DNA of 64,000 nucleotides from JABGQS01 sp963674545 (lineage in GTDB: Bacteria > Bacillota > Clostridia > Christensenellales > SZUA-584). Where the stretch lies: positions 2,356,001 to 2,420,000 of the forward strand of contig CAXXFB010000001.1 of NCBI GenBank assembly GCA_963674545.2, given 5' to 3'. Positions 26,466-36,326 of this stretch are shown here, piece by piece. How positions within the stretch are numbered: the stretch's first letter is position 1; the number at the start of each line of letters is the position of its first letter. The notes under the pieces are model-generated. The model did not search any database. It saw only the letters and a program-made list of their open reading frames with translations, and was not told where the DNA came from. The position numbers and the translations under genes were made by a program.

Positions 26466-27248
26466 ATGAGAAAGAGAAGTAAGAAATATATATTATTGTC
26501 TATTATTTCTTTGCTGAGCTTTCTTTCGATTTGGTATGTGTGTACGGCGGTACTAGAGTTAGTACCGCCAAAAACACTGCCAGATCCGTTGAAAGTATTT
26601 AACTCATTTATAAACAAGCTAACTGATACAAGACCTGATGGGGCAACATTAATTGCACATACGCTTTCTAGCCTAAAAATAATGATCATCGGATATCTAA
26701 TTGGAACAGTAACAGGTATTATTCTTGGAATTGCGATGTCGTGGTATAAAGCTGCTGATATGTTATTTAGACCGCTATTCGACCTACTGAAACCAATACC
26801 AGGGGTAGCATGGATACCATTTATGATTATAATGCTAGGAGTTGGGATTGCTTCAAAAGTAGCTATTATTTTCATAGGAGCGTTTATACCATGCTTATTA
26901 AATTCCTATTCTGGTATAAAGCAGACAAAAGACGTTCATATTTGGGTAGCACGAACATTAGGAGCATCAAGACTACAAATGCTCTTTAAAATAGCAATAC
27001 CGACGTCTCTTCCATTCATAATGACAGGTTTGAGAGTATCGCTAGGTCTTTCCTGGGCATCAATCGTTGCAGCTGAATTGTTAGCTTCAACAAAGGGCCT
27101 TGGATTTATGATACAACAGTCAAGAGGTATATATAGAACAGACATTATTATAGTTGGTATGATTGCGATAGGCTTATGCGGAGCATTTTTAACAGGAATA
27201 CTATCATTATTAGAGAGAGCAGTTGTAAAAGGAAGGGCTGAACAATGA
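26466..27248 (+). CDS. ABC transporter permease, SsuC-type (first)
   Basis: A 260-residue protein with about six membrane helices and the BPD-transport EAA loop (ARTLGASRLQMLFKIAIPTSLPFIMTGLRVSLGLSWASIVAAE). It sits 14 bases behind the binding-protein gene and overlaps the next permease by ATGA. The two permeases are distinct, so the channel is a heterodimer. Confidence 0.92.
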   Translation: MRKRSKKYILLSIISLLSFLSIWYVCTAVLELVPPKTLPDPLKVFNSFINKLTDTRPDGATLIAHTLSSLKIMIIGYLIGTVTGIILGIAMSWYKAADMLFRPLFDLLKPIPGVAWIPFMIIMLGVGIASKVAIIFIGAFIPCLLNSYSGIKQTKDVHIWVARTLGASRLQMLFKIAIPTSLPFIMTGLRVSLGLSWASIVAAELLASTKGLGFMIQQSRGIYRTDIIIVGMIAIGLCGAFLTGILSLLERAVVKGRAEQ

Positions 27249-28033
27249 TAAATAGATTTAAACAAAAAGGAATAAAAACTCTTTTTGCAGTTATATCAAT
27301 ATTGCTGTTTCTAGTTATTTGGCAACTAGGGGTAATGTTTTCAACAAGATTAAACGGGATCATACCAACTCCAGTTGAGGTTCTAACAAAATTCTTCGTA
27401 AGTTTTGTTGAACCAATTGGTAAAGACCGAATGTTAGGACATATAGCATGGAGCTTGATTCGTGTTCTTCCGGCTTATATCGGCGGTAGTTTATTAGGAA
27501 TAGCTGCTGGGATAACAATGGGATGGTACAGACCGTTTGAAGCAATATTAAGACCCATATATGAAGTGTTAAGACCAATACCACCTTTAGCCTGGATACC
27601 AATTGCGATAGTTTGGTTTGGGATAGGTGAAGGATCAAAATGGTTTCTTATAACGCTTGCATCATTTATGCCAATTACGTTAAGCGCCTATTTCGGGGCA
27701 AAGTCTGTTGATCCTACATTAGTAAAGTGTTCAAAGATGCTGGGGGCAAGTGATAGGCAAGTATTTACTAGTATAGTTATTCCGTCATCCATTCCTCACA
27801 TTTTTGCCGGCTTACATAGTGCATTAGCTGCATCTTGGGCAACTGTTGTAGCAGCTGAAATGATTAGATCTAGTGAAGGAGTGGGTTGGATTTTAATATC
27901 TAGTATGGAGATCAACGACATCACACAAGGCTTGGCGGGGATGGTGGGTATTGGTGTCACCGGCTTTGCTCTTGCTACAATTATGAGGGGAGTTGAAGAT
28001 AAGTTATGTGCATGGAACAAGAGAGGACTTTAG
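27245..28033 (+). CDS. ABC transporter permease, SsuC-type (second)
   Basis: A 262-residue paralogue of the preceding permease, with the EAA loop SKMLGASDRQVFTSIVIPSSIPHIFAGLHSALAASWATVVAAE. The start overlaps the previous stop by four bases, and its end overlaps the next ATPase gene by about 22 bases. This indicates tight translational coupling of the importer genes. Confidence 0.92.
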   Translation: MINRFKQKGIKTLFAVISILLFLVIWQLGVMFSTRLNGIIPTPVEVLTKFFVSFVEPIGKDRMLGHIAWSLIRVLPAYIGGSLLGIAAGITMGWYRPFEAILRPIYEVLRPIPPLAWIPIAIVWFGIGEGSKWFLITLASFMPITLSAYFGAKSVDPTLVKCSKMLGASDRQVFTSIVIPSSIPHIFAGLHSALAASWATVVAAEMIRSSEGVGWILISSMEINDITQGLAGMVGIGVTGFALATIMRGVEDKLCAWNKRGL

Positions 28034-28785
28034 GAAAAAAAATTATACAATGTCGTAGCGTCTCTAAGAAGTTTGAAACTGAGAGAGGCGTAAATCATGT
28101 AATTGATAATATTGATATAGACGTCAGAGAAAACGAATTCGTTGTTATATTTGGTCCTGGGCAATGTGGTAAAACCACAGTGCTAAATGTTTTAGCAGGG
28201 CTTGAGGAAGCGACTACAGGAGAAGTAAAAATCAATGACCATACTATAACTCAACCTGGACCGGATAGAGGTGTAGTTTTCCAAACTATTTCGTTGTTTC
28301 CGTGGCTAAGCGTGATGGGAAATGTTGAGTATGGGCCAAAAGTACAAGGAGTATCAAAAAAAATAAGGCAAGATAGAGCAAAATATTATATTGAACTTGT
28401 AGGTTTGGCGGGATTTGAAAATTGTGTACCTAATCAGCTTTCGGGAGGAATGAAGCAACGTGTTGGTATTGCAAGAGCATATTGCAATGAACCGGATGTA
28501 TTATTCATGGATGAACCGTTTGGTGCACTGGATGCGCAGACCAGGTATCTTATGCAGGAAGAAATAGTAAGGATTTGGCAGACAGAAAAAAGGACAGTCG
28601 TTTTTGTAACAAATAATATTGAAGAGGCTTTATATCTTGCCGATAGAATTGTACTTTTGACTAACTGTCCTACAAAAATCAAGCAAGAATATTTGATTAA
28701 TCTGCCAAGGCCTAGAGACTACACAGACGAAGCTTTTTTGAATTTACGTGATGAGATAACTAAACAAATGGACAAAACTCGATAG
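28012..28785 (+). CDS. ABC transporter ATPase, SsuB/TauB-type (canonical)
   Basis: A 257-residue ATPase with Walker A GPGQCGKTT (48-56), Q-loop around VFQTISLFPWLSV, signature LSGGMKQRVGIARAY, Walker B VLFMDEPFGALD and H-loop position TNNIEEAL. In most ABC ATPases the H-loop reads H before NIEEA; here it is TNN, so the switch His is replaced. It pairs with the second ATPase encoded 12 bases downstream. ATG at 28006 is an alternative start. Confidence 0.92.
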   Translation: MEQERTLGKKIIQCRSVSKKFETERGVNHVIDNIDIDVRENEFVVIFGPGQCGKTTVLNVLAGLEEATTGEVKINDHTITQPGPDRGVVFQTISLFPWLSVMGNVEYGPKVQGVSKKIRQDRAKYYIELVGLAGFENCVPNQLSGGMKQRVGIARAYCNEPDVLFMDEPFGALDAQTRYLMQEEIVRIWQTEKRTVVFVTNNIEEALYLADRIVLLTNCPTKIKQEYLINLPRPRDYTDEAFLNLRDEITKQMDKTR

Positions 28786-28797
28786 GGAGAGTTAAGT

Positions 28798-29544
28798 ATG
28801 GAACAGAAGAACATAAAATTAAAGGTAAGAAATCTTACCAAAAAATTTGGAGATTTACACGTATTAGATGATGTTTCTTTTGATGTTAAAGTTGGGGAAT
28901 TTTTATGTGTTGTAGGGCCTACAGGTTGTGGAAAAACTACATTTTTGAATAGTGTGACTACGCTATTTCAACCGACGTCAGGTAGCATACTCATAAATGA
29001 CGAGCCTGTAGACATGAAAAAACATAATTTATCTTATATATTTCAAGAAAAATCAACAATGGGGTGGTTAAATGTAGAGCAAAACGTGGCTTTTGGATTA
29101 AAGATTAAAGGGTACTCAACTAGTGTTATAAAAGAAATGGTTGATAAATATCTTGAAATAGTTGGCTTAACAAAATTTAGAAAGTATTTTCCTCATGAGC
29201 TATCGTCCAGCATGCTACAGCGAGTTGTTATAGCTCGTGCTTTTGCAACTGAGCCTGAATTATTGTTAATGGACGAACCCTATGGTCAGCTAGATATAGA
29301 GCTTAGATTTAAGCTGGAAGATGAATTAATAAGTTTATGGGAAAGAACCGGAACTACAGTTATTTTTATAACACATAATATTGAAGAAGCTGTTTATCTT
29401 TCTGAAAAAATACTAGTATTAACTAACAAACCCGCTACGATAAAGAAAACATTAATAAATAATTTACCTAGACCAAGAAATGTGGTAGATAAGGAATTTA
29501 TCAAACTTCGAAATGAAGTAACGGAACTTATCAAATGGTGGTAG
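28798..29544 (+). CDS. ABC transporter ATPase with degenerate signature motif
   Basis: A 248-residue ATPase. Walker A GPTGCGKTT (40-48), Walker B LLLMDEPYGQLD with Glu160, and switch His in THNIEEA are intact. The signature is LSSSM (135-139) instead of LSGGM. In an ATPase heterodimer this gives one consensus and one degenerate site. The partner lacks the switch His that this subunit retains, a complementary asymmetry seen in heterodimeric ABC systems. Confidence 0.92.
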   Translation: MEQKNIKLKVRNLTKKFGDLHVLDDVSFDVKVGEFLCVVGPTGCGKTTFLNSVTTLFQPTSGSILINDEPVDMKKHNLSYIFQEKSTMGWLNVEQNVAFGLKIKGYSTSVIKEMVDKYLEIVGLTKFRKYFPHELSSSMLQRVVIARAFATEPELLLMDEPYGQLDIELRFKLEDELISLWERTGTTVIFITHNIEEAVYLSEKILVLTNKPATIKKTLINNLPRPRNVVDKEFIKLRNEVTELIKWW

Positions 29545-29558
29545 GAAAGGGATATAGA

Positions 29559-30977
29559 ATGAAACCAAATGTAGTATTGATTAATTGTGATGATTTGGGT
29601 TATGGTGATTTAGGTTGTTATGGTTCTAAAAAGAATGACACTCCATATCTTGATGAACTTGCAGATGGTGGTCGTCTGTTTACAGATTTTTATATGGCAT
29701 CTCCTGTTTGTTCGCCTTCAAGGGGTGCGATGATGACTGGATGTTACCCGCCAAGAATAGGCTTCGGTTCATTTAATGGTGAAGTTGTATTGTTCCCGGG
29801 AGATGAGCTTGGATTGAATCCTAATGAAAAAACCATTGCCACATTACTTAAGGAAATAGGATATAAAACCATGCACGTAGGAAAATGGCATTGCGGGGAT
29901 CAACCTGAATTTTTACCTACAAATCATGGATTCGATGATTATTACGGGATTCCGTATAGCAATGATATGGGGAGAAAGGAAACAAGCACAATTTTTCCGC
30001 CATTACCGCTTGTAAAAGGAAAGGACGTTATACAAGAGCAGCCGGATCAGACTAGTATTACGGAAAGATATACTGAAAAGTGCATTGAATTTATAAAGGA
30101 TAACAAGACAAACCCATTCTTTTTATACTTAGGGCATATGCATGTACATTTGCCACTTTATGCACCGCAGTATTTTGTGGAAAGATCAAGAAACGGTGAT
30201 TATGGTGCTTGTGTAATGGCTATAGATTGGTCAACTGGAGCAATTGTAAATGCTTTAAAAGAAAACGGGATCTATGATAATACAATTATTATGTTTACAT
30301 CTGATAATGGATCTAGAAATGATTTTGGTGAAAGTAACGGAGTATTAAGAGGTGGCAAAATGGAGACTTGGGAAGGAGGACAAAGAGTCCCGTTTATCGT
30401 TCATTGGAATGGAACTATCGAACCTACAAAAACTGACGGATTAATTTCATCGTTGGATATTTATACTTCATTGGCTAAGATGTGCGGAGCAGAAGTGCCA
30501 AAAGACAGAGTCATAGATGGTATAGACTTATCAGATTTAATTTTAGGAAAGACTGAGGAATCTAAACGCAACACTTTCTATTACTATATGGCAAATTCAC
30601 TTGAAGCAGTGCGTGTTAACAATTATAAACTACGTGTTTCTAAACCAAGATTCTCAAGAAGTGAAGCAGATGTTGTTAAAGGTTCGGATAAAGTTCCTAA
30701 ACCGGAAATTGATGATAATATAGAAGCATATGAGCTGTACGATTTAAAATTAGATCCTTCTGAAAGCAAAAATATATTTAATGAAAAGTCTGATATAGTT
30801 GAGAAACTTATGGAGGAAGTTGAAAAAGCACGTGTTGACTTAGGCGATGCATTTACTAATAAGGTTGGGGAAAATAATAGGAGTATAGGTAAAGTAGATA
30901 ATCCAAAATTTTTGACTGAATATGATGAAAATCATCCCTATATTATATCCATGTATGATAAAATACAAACTGGGTGA
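29559..30977 (+). CDS. Type I sulfatase, Cys-type, cytoplasmic
   Basis: The 472-residue protein starts at 29559 behind AGGAAAGGG. The N-terminal metal Asp pair is in LINCDDLGYGD (D11, D12). The sulfatase signature C51-S-P-S-R-G-A-M-M-T-G marks Cys51 for conversion to formylglycine. Later metal and active-site residues are in VGKWHCG and FTSDNGSR. No signal peptide is present, so the enzyme should act in the cytosol on imported sulfate esters. It follows the importer by 14 bases, and the matching maturase is encoded at 39458. The exact substrate cannot be read from the sequence. Confidence 0.95.
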   Translation: MKPNVVLINCDDLGYGDLGCYGSKKNDTPYLDELADGGRLFTDFYMASPVCSPSRGAMMTGCYPPRIGFGSFNGEVVLFPGDELGLNPNEKTIATLLKEIGYKTMHVGKWHCGDQPEFLPTNHGFDDYYGIPYSNDMGRKETSTIFPPLPLVKGKDVIQEQPDQTSITERYTEKCIEFIKDNKTNPFFLYLGHMHVHLPLYAPQYFVERSRNGDYGACVMAIDWSTGAIVNALKENGIYDNTIIMFTSDNGSRNDFGESNGVLRGGKMETWEGGQRVPFIVHWNGTIEPTKTDGLISSLDIYTSLAKMCGAEVPKDRVIDGIDLSDLILGKTEESKRNTFYYYMANSLEAVRVNNYKLRVSKPRFSRSEADVVKGSDKVPKPEIDDNIEAYELYDLKLDPSESKNIFNEKSDIVEKLMEEVEKARVDLGDAFTNKVGENNRSIGKVDNPKFLTEYDENHPYIISMYDKIQTG

Positions 30978-31000
30978 TAGACAAAAGTTTAAGTTTTTTG

Positions 31001-31031
31001 CTAAGAGCTATCCTAGTTTTATAGCTCTTAG
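31001..31031 (+). terminator. Hairpin between sulfatase and sensor kinase genes
   Basis: A perfect 11-bp stem CTAAGAGCTAT / ATAGCTCTTAG with a nine-base loop, followed by TATAAATTTATTG, i.e. no clean T-run. It may be a partial terminator or a processing site separating importer-sulfatase from the regulatory genes. Confidence 0.6.
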
Positions 31032-31075
31032 TATAAATTTATTGTTTTCTTCAAATACATTATTTTTGATAAAGG

Positions 31076-32863
31076 GTGATTGTAATTAGGAAACCGAAAA
31101 TACAAGAAATGCAAAAGTTTGTCTTTAATAGAGTTGCTATAACTAATATAGTTGTAGTTATAGTTATTCTAATTGTATTTTCATTAAATGTATTTATAAA
31201 CACAATGAGTATTATGAAGAAAACTCGGCTTGAGCTGCTTAAACAAGTATCAGACCGTGCGAAATTAGTTAACAATGTTGCTGTTTTTTCAGCTGAGAGT
31301 CTATATGACGAGTTTATAAATGACTTTATCATTATGCAAGAAGATCAGTATGATGAGGTAATTAATAGATTAGAGAAAAACGTACACGAAAAAAGAAAAT
31401 TATTATACGAAATAGGTATTGACATCTCGGTTATGATTATTTTGAACAATGGTTTTACATATTATACTGCTGGAGAGAGTGAACAAAGTGTCAATAATGT
31501 AAAGAGATCTTATTGGTATATTAACAATATATCCAGTAACGAAGAGGAAATTTGGGTTTTAAGATTTAATGATATTGAGACTATTGCAAGCATGAAAGCT
31601 TCATATGGAAAAAAGATATTAGACGGTGATGGACAATATGTTGGTTTAATAGTAATTAGTATTACTGAAAAAACGCTACAGGACATATATATAAATCTTT
31701 TTAGCGATAATAATGTTATTTATATTCTTGATTCAGACGGAAAGGCCATAAGCCATTCCAGGCAAACCCTTGTGGGGACTGAATTGTATTATATGCCTTG
31801 GTTCTATAATGAATATGGTAAGAATAATAGCTTATTCGTCAAGAAAAATAGTATGAAAAGTGTATTGTTGACAAATTATTATGATCCTAAATCTGAATGG
31901 ACTATTGTTGAAGAGCTTTATACAAGTGAAATAATAAAATCATATGGACAATCCATATTCGTAACATTGGGATTACTTTTAATCTCATTAACCTTATTTG
32001 TTATTGTGTCTTATTATATATCTAAAAAAGTTACGAAACCAATAGTGCGAATTGCAAATCAAATAAACCTAAATATAAAGGAGAGCGTATATCTAGTTGA
32101 AGAGCAAGAAAGCTATCAAGAAATTTATATTTTGAGTAAAGCTTATAATAAAATGGCGACTCGAATAAATGGATTGATATCAAAGATTAAGCATGAAGAG
32201 CGGACAAAAAGAAAATTAGAAAATGATGTATTAAATGCTCAAATAAATCCTCATTTTTTGCATAACACCTTATTTTCAATTAAATGTTTAAATGAAATGG
32301 GTAAATATGAAAAAGCAGAGAAGATGATTTTTAATTTGCTTAAGTTATTAAAGGCACCAATTAATTCCGACAGGGTATGGGGAAGTATTGCTGATGAAAT
32401 TGAGTATGTCAAAGATTATGTTTCTTTATTGCAGTTGAGAACAGACAGCATTATTGAATTAGAAGTTAGTATTGAAGATGATTTAAATGACATTATAATT
32501 CCTAGATTTTTATTGCAGCCAATTGTAGAAAATGCAATATTTCATGGATTTAAGAATACTGATAATAATGCTAGAATTATAATCTCTGTGCATTCTTCGG
32601 GAGACGATTTAATATTACGAATAGTCGATAATGGGCAAGGAATGACACAAGAAGAGCTTCGTAAGGTTTGGGACAATGTAAAGGAGAAGCACGTTTTTAG
32701 CCACATTGGTCTTAGGAATATTCAATCAAGAATAGAGTTAATATACGGACAGAGCTACGGTATAAGGATTATAAGCAAAAAGTACTCAGGAACCGAAGTT
32801 ATTATAAAGATTAAAAAACTGTTAGTAGGTGATATTGATGCTAAAGGTTTTAATTGTAGATGA
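31076..32863 (+). CDS. Sensor histidine kinase, LytS/YesM type
   Basis: A 595-residue membrane kinase. A first helix (about 17-40) and a second (about 293-315) enclose a roughly 250-residue extracellular sensor region. Then come a HAMP segment, the His-kinase motif INPHFLHNTLFSIKCL with the phosphorylated His, and an ATPase domain (QPIVENAIFHGF, RIVDNGQGM). The YesM class typically senses sugars and pairs with AraC-type response regulators, as here. The start is uncertain: GTG 31076 lies close to AAAGGG, and ATG 31109 is an alternative. Its end overlaps the regulator gene by 26 bases. Confidence 0.92.
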   Translation: MIVIRKPKIQEMQKFVFNRVAITNIVVVIVILIVFSLNVFINTMSIMKKTRLELLKQVSDRAKLVNNVAVFSAESLYDEFINDFIIMQEDQYDEVINRLEKNVHEKRKLLYEIGIDISVMIILNNGFTYYTAGESEQSVNNVKRSYWYINNISSNEEEIWVLRFNDIETIASMKASYGKKILDGDGQYVGLIVISITEKTLQDIYINLFSDNNVIYILDSDGKAISHSRQTLVGTELYYMPWFYNEYGKNNSLFVKKNSMKSVLLTNYYDPKSEWTIVEELYTSEIIKSYGQSIFVTLGLLLISLTLFVIVSYYISKKVTKPIVRIANQINLNIKESVYLVEEQESYQEIYILSKAYNKMATRINGLISKIKHEERTKRKLENDVLNAQINPHFLHNTLFSIKCLNEMGKYEKAEKMIFNLLKLLKAPINSDRVWGSIADEIEYVKDYVSLLQLRTDSIIELEVSIEDDLNDIIIPRFLLQPIVENAIFHGFKNTDNNARIIISVHSSGDDLILRIVDNGQGMTQEELRKVWDNVKEKHVFSHIGLRNIQSRIELIYGQSYGIRIISKKYSGTEVIIKIKKLLVGDIDAKGFNCR

Positions 32864-34328
32864 TGAGACGCCGATTTTAGATTGGTTAGAAATGTGTGTT
32901 AATGAATCTGGTATTGAAGTTTCGTTATTTAGAGCTCGGGATGGGCAGGAAGCTTTAGTTATTATAGAAGATGAGAAGCCGGAAATAATTATTACTGATC
33001 TTGTTATGCCTATAATTGATGGAATAGAGTTGATTAAGAAAATAAGAGAATTGAACATATATGCAAAGATAGCGATTTTAACTTGCCATGATGATTTTAA
33101 TTTTGCACGAAATGCATTAAAATACGATGTTTCTGATTATCTATTAAAAAATGAATTAATAAAGAATGATGTTGTAAATCTTCTAAATAGATATTCTCGA
33201 GAAATTCACGAAGATTTGTTCAATATTGAGTTAAATACAGCACGAAGCGCTATCTTACGAGAGAATTTTTTAAAAAGTCTGCTATATAGTGAAGATAATA
33301 CAACGATATCTTATGATTTTCTAGGAAAATATAATATTAACTTAAAAGACATTAACTACTGTGTACTATGTTTTGCATTAAAAGACAGCTTGCTAAAGGA
33401 GCTTACAATTGAAAAGAAAGAATTTGTTAATGATGTTATCATGTTTACAACACAAGATAATAACGTTATTAATATTATAAGTTTTAAAAAACCCAAACAA
33501 GAAGCTGAGAAAAAAATAGCAGAACTAGTTGATTATATTAAATCGTGTTCAGTAAGCGAACTGAGTATAGGATATAGTGAAATTTATAATAAGGAAAATA
33601 AACTAGTAATAGCATTAAAACAGAGTGTTAATATGAGACAAAAGTTGTTTTTTCGAAGTGTAGATGAAAGTTTGTTTATAAATGATAAAACAACAATAAA
33701 ACTAGTCCAATTAGAGATAATCAACAGAAAAAACAAGATAATAGATCTTTATAATACAGTTAATAAAAAAGTATCCTTTCAAGAGGTTTCAAATCTTTTA
33801 CAATACATACAAGATAATAAAATTAAAGACATATCATTTATTAAAAGATGTTTTACAGAAATTGCGTTTATGATCTATACATTAAGTAAAGATATGAATA
33901 TATATATAGACAACCACATACAGGAAATTAATCTTAGTGACAATATCATACATTTAGAGCATTTAATCAATGAATTCTACAAGGTAGTTCCGGAAAAAAA
34001 GAAATATACAGATTACATTGAAAAAGCTTTAACTTACCTATTTCAGAATTATCATAATCAAATTTCTTTATCGGTTGTAGCAAAATATGTAAATATTAGT
34101 GAGGAGCATTTATCACGAAAATTTAAAAAAGAAATCGGACAAAACTTTATTGATTATTTGAACAATCTAAGGATGAAAAAAGCAAAAATACTTATAGAGA
34201 CAACTGATCTTCGCATATCCGAAATTGGTGAAATTGTTGCGATGTCTAACGCATCTTATTTTTCAAATGCGTTTAAAAAACAGTTCGGACTTTCGCCTAC
34301 GGAACTTCGGGGGAATATTAAAAAATAA
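32838..34328 (+). CDS. AraC-type response regulator, YesN type
   Basis: A 496-residue protein starting at 32838 behind TAGGTGA. The receiver domain (about 1-120) begins MLKVLIVDDETPILDW with the acidic pocket, ITDLVMP (phosphoacceptor Asp) and a later DYLLKN. A long linker follows, then two helix-turn-helix motifs of an AraC domain at the C-terminus (ISEEHLSRKFKKEIGQNFIDYL, ISEIGEIVAMSNASYFSNAFKKQFGLSP). It is the cognate partner of the overlapping kinase gene and the probable activator of the sulfatase locus. Confidence 0.93.
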   Translation: MLKVLIVDDETPILDWLEMCVNESGIEVSLFRARDGQEALVIIEDEKPEIIITDLVMPIIDGIELIKKIRELNIYAKIAILTCHDDFNFARNALKYDVSDYLLKNELIKNDVVNLLNRYSREIHEDLFNIELNTARSAILRENFLKSLLYSEDNTTISYDFLGKYNINLKDINYCVLCFALKDSLLKELTIEKKEFVNDVIMFTTQDNNVINIISFKKPKQEAEKKIAELVDYIKSCSVSELSIGYSEIYNKENKLVIALKQSVNMRQKLFFRSVDESLFINDKTTIKLVQLEIINRKNKIIDLYNTVNKKVSFQEVSNLLQYIQDNKIKDISFIKRCFTEIAFMIYTLSKDMNIYIDNHIQEINLSDNIIHLEHLINEFYKVVPEKKKYTDYIEKALTYLFQNYHNQISLSVVAKYVNISEEHLSRKFKKEIGQNFIDYLNNLRMKKAKILIETTDLRISEIGEIVAMSNASYFSNAFKKQFGLSPTELRGNIKK

Positions 34329-34399
34329 TACGATTTTATAAATATAAACTTGCGGCGTAAAATGTCGCTTTAATTTAAAGTTAAAGGAAGGAACAAACA

Positions 34400-35080
34400 A
34401 TGAAACGATCAGAGATTAATGCAGCAATCAATTGGTCTAAAGAGTTATTAGATCAATTCATGATTAAACTACCCATGTTTGGATATTGGAGTGTTGATGA
34501 ATGGAAGGAAAACAAAGAAAAAATCGATATGATCAGAAAAACGATGCTTGGTTGGGATATTACCGACTACGGCTCTGGAGATTTTAAAAACGTTGGAAGT
34601 ATATTGTTTACCATTAGAAATGGTGATCAAAATGACAATACGATTGGAACCCCCTTTGCGGAAAAATTAATTGTTTTAGAGGATGGACAAAGGCTACCCA
34701 CGCATTTCCATTATACTAAGACAGAAGATATTATTAACAGAGGTGGAGGAATACTTGAGTTAAAGCTTTATAACTCGAATGTGGATAATACGATTGATTA
34801 CAAAAGTGACGTAACGGTTTATTCCGATGGCGTTAAATTAAATTTTAAAGCGGGTGAGCCAATTGATATAACACCAGGTAATAGCATTACGCTAACGCCC
34901 TATATGTATCATAATTTTGGCGCAAAAAAAGGAGCAGGTTCTTTAATTGTAGGCGAGGTATCTTCTGTTAACGACGATAATACGGATAATCATTTTGCCG
35001 AAAGACTTAATCGTTTTGCTGATATAGAAGAGGATGAGAACCCGATTCATCCACTATGCAATGAATATGCTAAATTGTAA
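34400..35080 (+). CDS. D-lyxose ketol-isomerase-like cupin
   Basis: A 226-residue protein with AAAGGAAGG upstream. THFHYTKTEDIINRGGG holds the cupin metal ligands (His, His, Glu), and LTPYMYHNFGAKKG the later His. This pattern matches the D-lyxose isomerase family, which interconverts D-lyxose/D-xylulose and D-mannose/D-fructose. In this locus it would isomerise the sugar freed by the sulfatase. It is the first of four carbohydrate genes in a row. Confidence 0.85.
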   Translation: MKRSEINAAINWSKELLDQFMIKLPMFGYWSVDEWKENKEKIDMIRKTMLGWDITDYGSGDFKNVGSILFTIRNGDQNDNTIGTPFAEKLIVLEDGQRLPTHFHYTKTEDIINRGGGILELKLYNSNVDNTIDYKSDVTVYSDGVKLNFKAGEPIDITPGNSITLTPYMYHNFGAKKGAGSLIVGEVSSVNDDNTDNHFAERLNRFADIEEDENPIHPLCNEYAKL

Positions 35081-35125
35081 GATCAAAGAATAGTTTGAAT
35101 TAAGATAGACGTATTGGGGGATAAA

Positions 35126-36310
35126 ATGAACGATTTTTTATATGATGTTGTCGCTGCTGGGCATATTTGTCTTGATATATCACCAGGTTTTCCAAACAAA
35201 CAGTTTGATAAAGTTGAAGATACTCTGGTGCCGGGTAAGCTTGTTAATCTGGATGGTATTACAATCAGTGCTGGAGGGCCAGTGGCAAATACAGGCTTTG
35301 CTCTGAAGAAAATTGGAATGCGTGTTAAGCCTATGGCAAACGTTGGCGATGACTTACTCGGGGATGTTCTTTGCAAAGTAGTTCGTGAACAATGTGGTGA
35401 GGATATATCCATAAATGATAACATTGCTACATCATATTCTGTAGTATTATCAATTCATGGTATTGACAGAATTATTTTGCATGATCCCGCAGGCAATAAC
35501 GAATTTAAGTCAACTGATATTGATTATAATGAGGTGAAAAAAGCAAAGCTTTTTCATTTTGGATATCCACCTTTGATGAAAAAGGTATATCAAGATAACG
35601 GAAGAGAATTAGTTAGCATATATAAGAAAGCAAAGAAAACTGGGGTAACGACATCTCTTGATATGTCTCTTCCTGATACTAACAGTGATTCGGGAAAGGT
35701 TGATTGGGATCAAATTCTAAGGAATACGCTTCCTTATGTTGATGTATTTCTTCCCAGCATAGAGGAAGCTTTATATATGCTAGATATGCCAGAGTATCAA
35801 AGAGTTAAGCAATTGGCAAGCACGGACAATTTTATTGAACATGTGGATTTTTCGAAGCTACCTGTACTCGGCAAGAAGATACTTAATACTGGTACAAAAG
35901 TTGCGGTTATTAAATGTGGCAGCAAAGGAATATATGTAAAAACCTCAAGTTTAGAGAGTTTTAAGAGCATGGGTAACATTAAACTAAATGTGGTTGATTG
36001 GGCGGAAAAAGAGTTTTTCGAAGAAACTTATTATGTTGGAAGTTTTAAATCTGCACTTGCAGCGGGAGATACTACGATAGCCGGCTTTTTATCGGCTATG
36101 ATTTCTGGTATGGATGTCTATACATCTGCAAGGTTTGCTTGCAAAACGGGCGCATTGTGCTGCGAAGCGTATGATTCAATTGGAGGATTAATGCAGTTCA
36201 ATGATATCGTTGATCATATGAAAAGTGAACCGAAGAAAAACCATCTACAGAACGCTCCTATCTCTTTCGCATATGATAATAAAAAAAACACATGGTTGAT
36301 ACATGCATGA
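35126..36310 (+). CDS. PfkB-family carbohydrate kinase
   Basis: The 394-residue protein starts at 35126 after GGGGGA. The N-terminal part reads FLYDVVAAGHICLDISPGF and GGPVANTGFALKKIGM, the ribokinase-like substrate motif. The catalytic region is SALAAGDTTIAGFLSAMISG with the base Asp. It is about 70 residues longer than a typical ribokinase, with extra sequence before the catalytic loop. It would phosphorylate the ketose made by the isomerase. The following gene overlaps its end by eight bases, or begins 16 bases later from the preferred start. Confidence 0.88.
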   Translation: MNDFLYDVVAAGHICLDISPGFPNKQFDKVEDTLVPGKLVNLDGITISAGGPVANTGFALKKIGMRVKPMANVGDDLLGDVLCKVVREQCGEDISINDNIATSYSVVLSIHGIDRIILHDPAGNNEFKSTDIDYNEVKKAKLFHFGYPPLMKKVYQDNGRELVSIYKKAKKTGVTTSLDMSLPDTNSDSGKVDWDQILRNTLPYVDVFLPSIEEALYMLDMPEYQRVKQLASTDNFIEHVDFSKLPVLGKKILNTGTKVAVIKCGSKGIYVKTSSLESFKSMGNIKLNVVDWAEKEFFEETYYVGSFKSALAAGDTTIAGFLSAMISGMDVYTSARFACKTGALCCEAYDSIGGLMQFNDIVDHMKSEPKKNHLQNAPISFAYDNKKNTWLIHA

Positions 36311-36326
36311 TACTAAAGAGGCACCT

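Noticed and set aside
25312..29544. Sulfonate use by a classical SsuABC-SsuD pathway
   Set aside because: No FMN-dependent monooxygenase or desulfonase is present; a sulfatase and its maturase are, so sulfate esters fit better.
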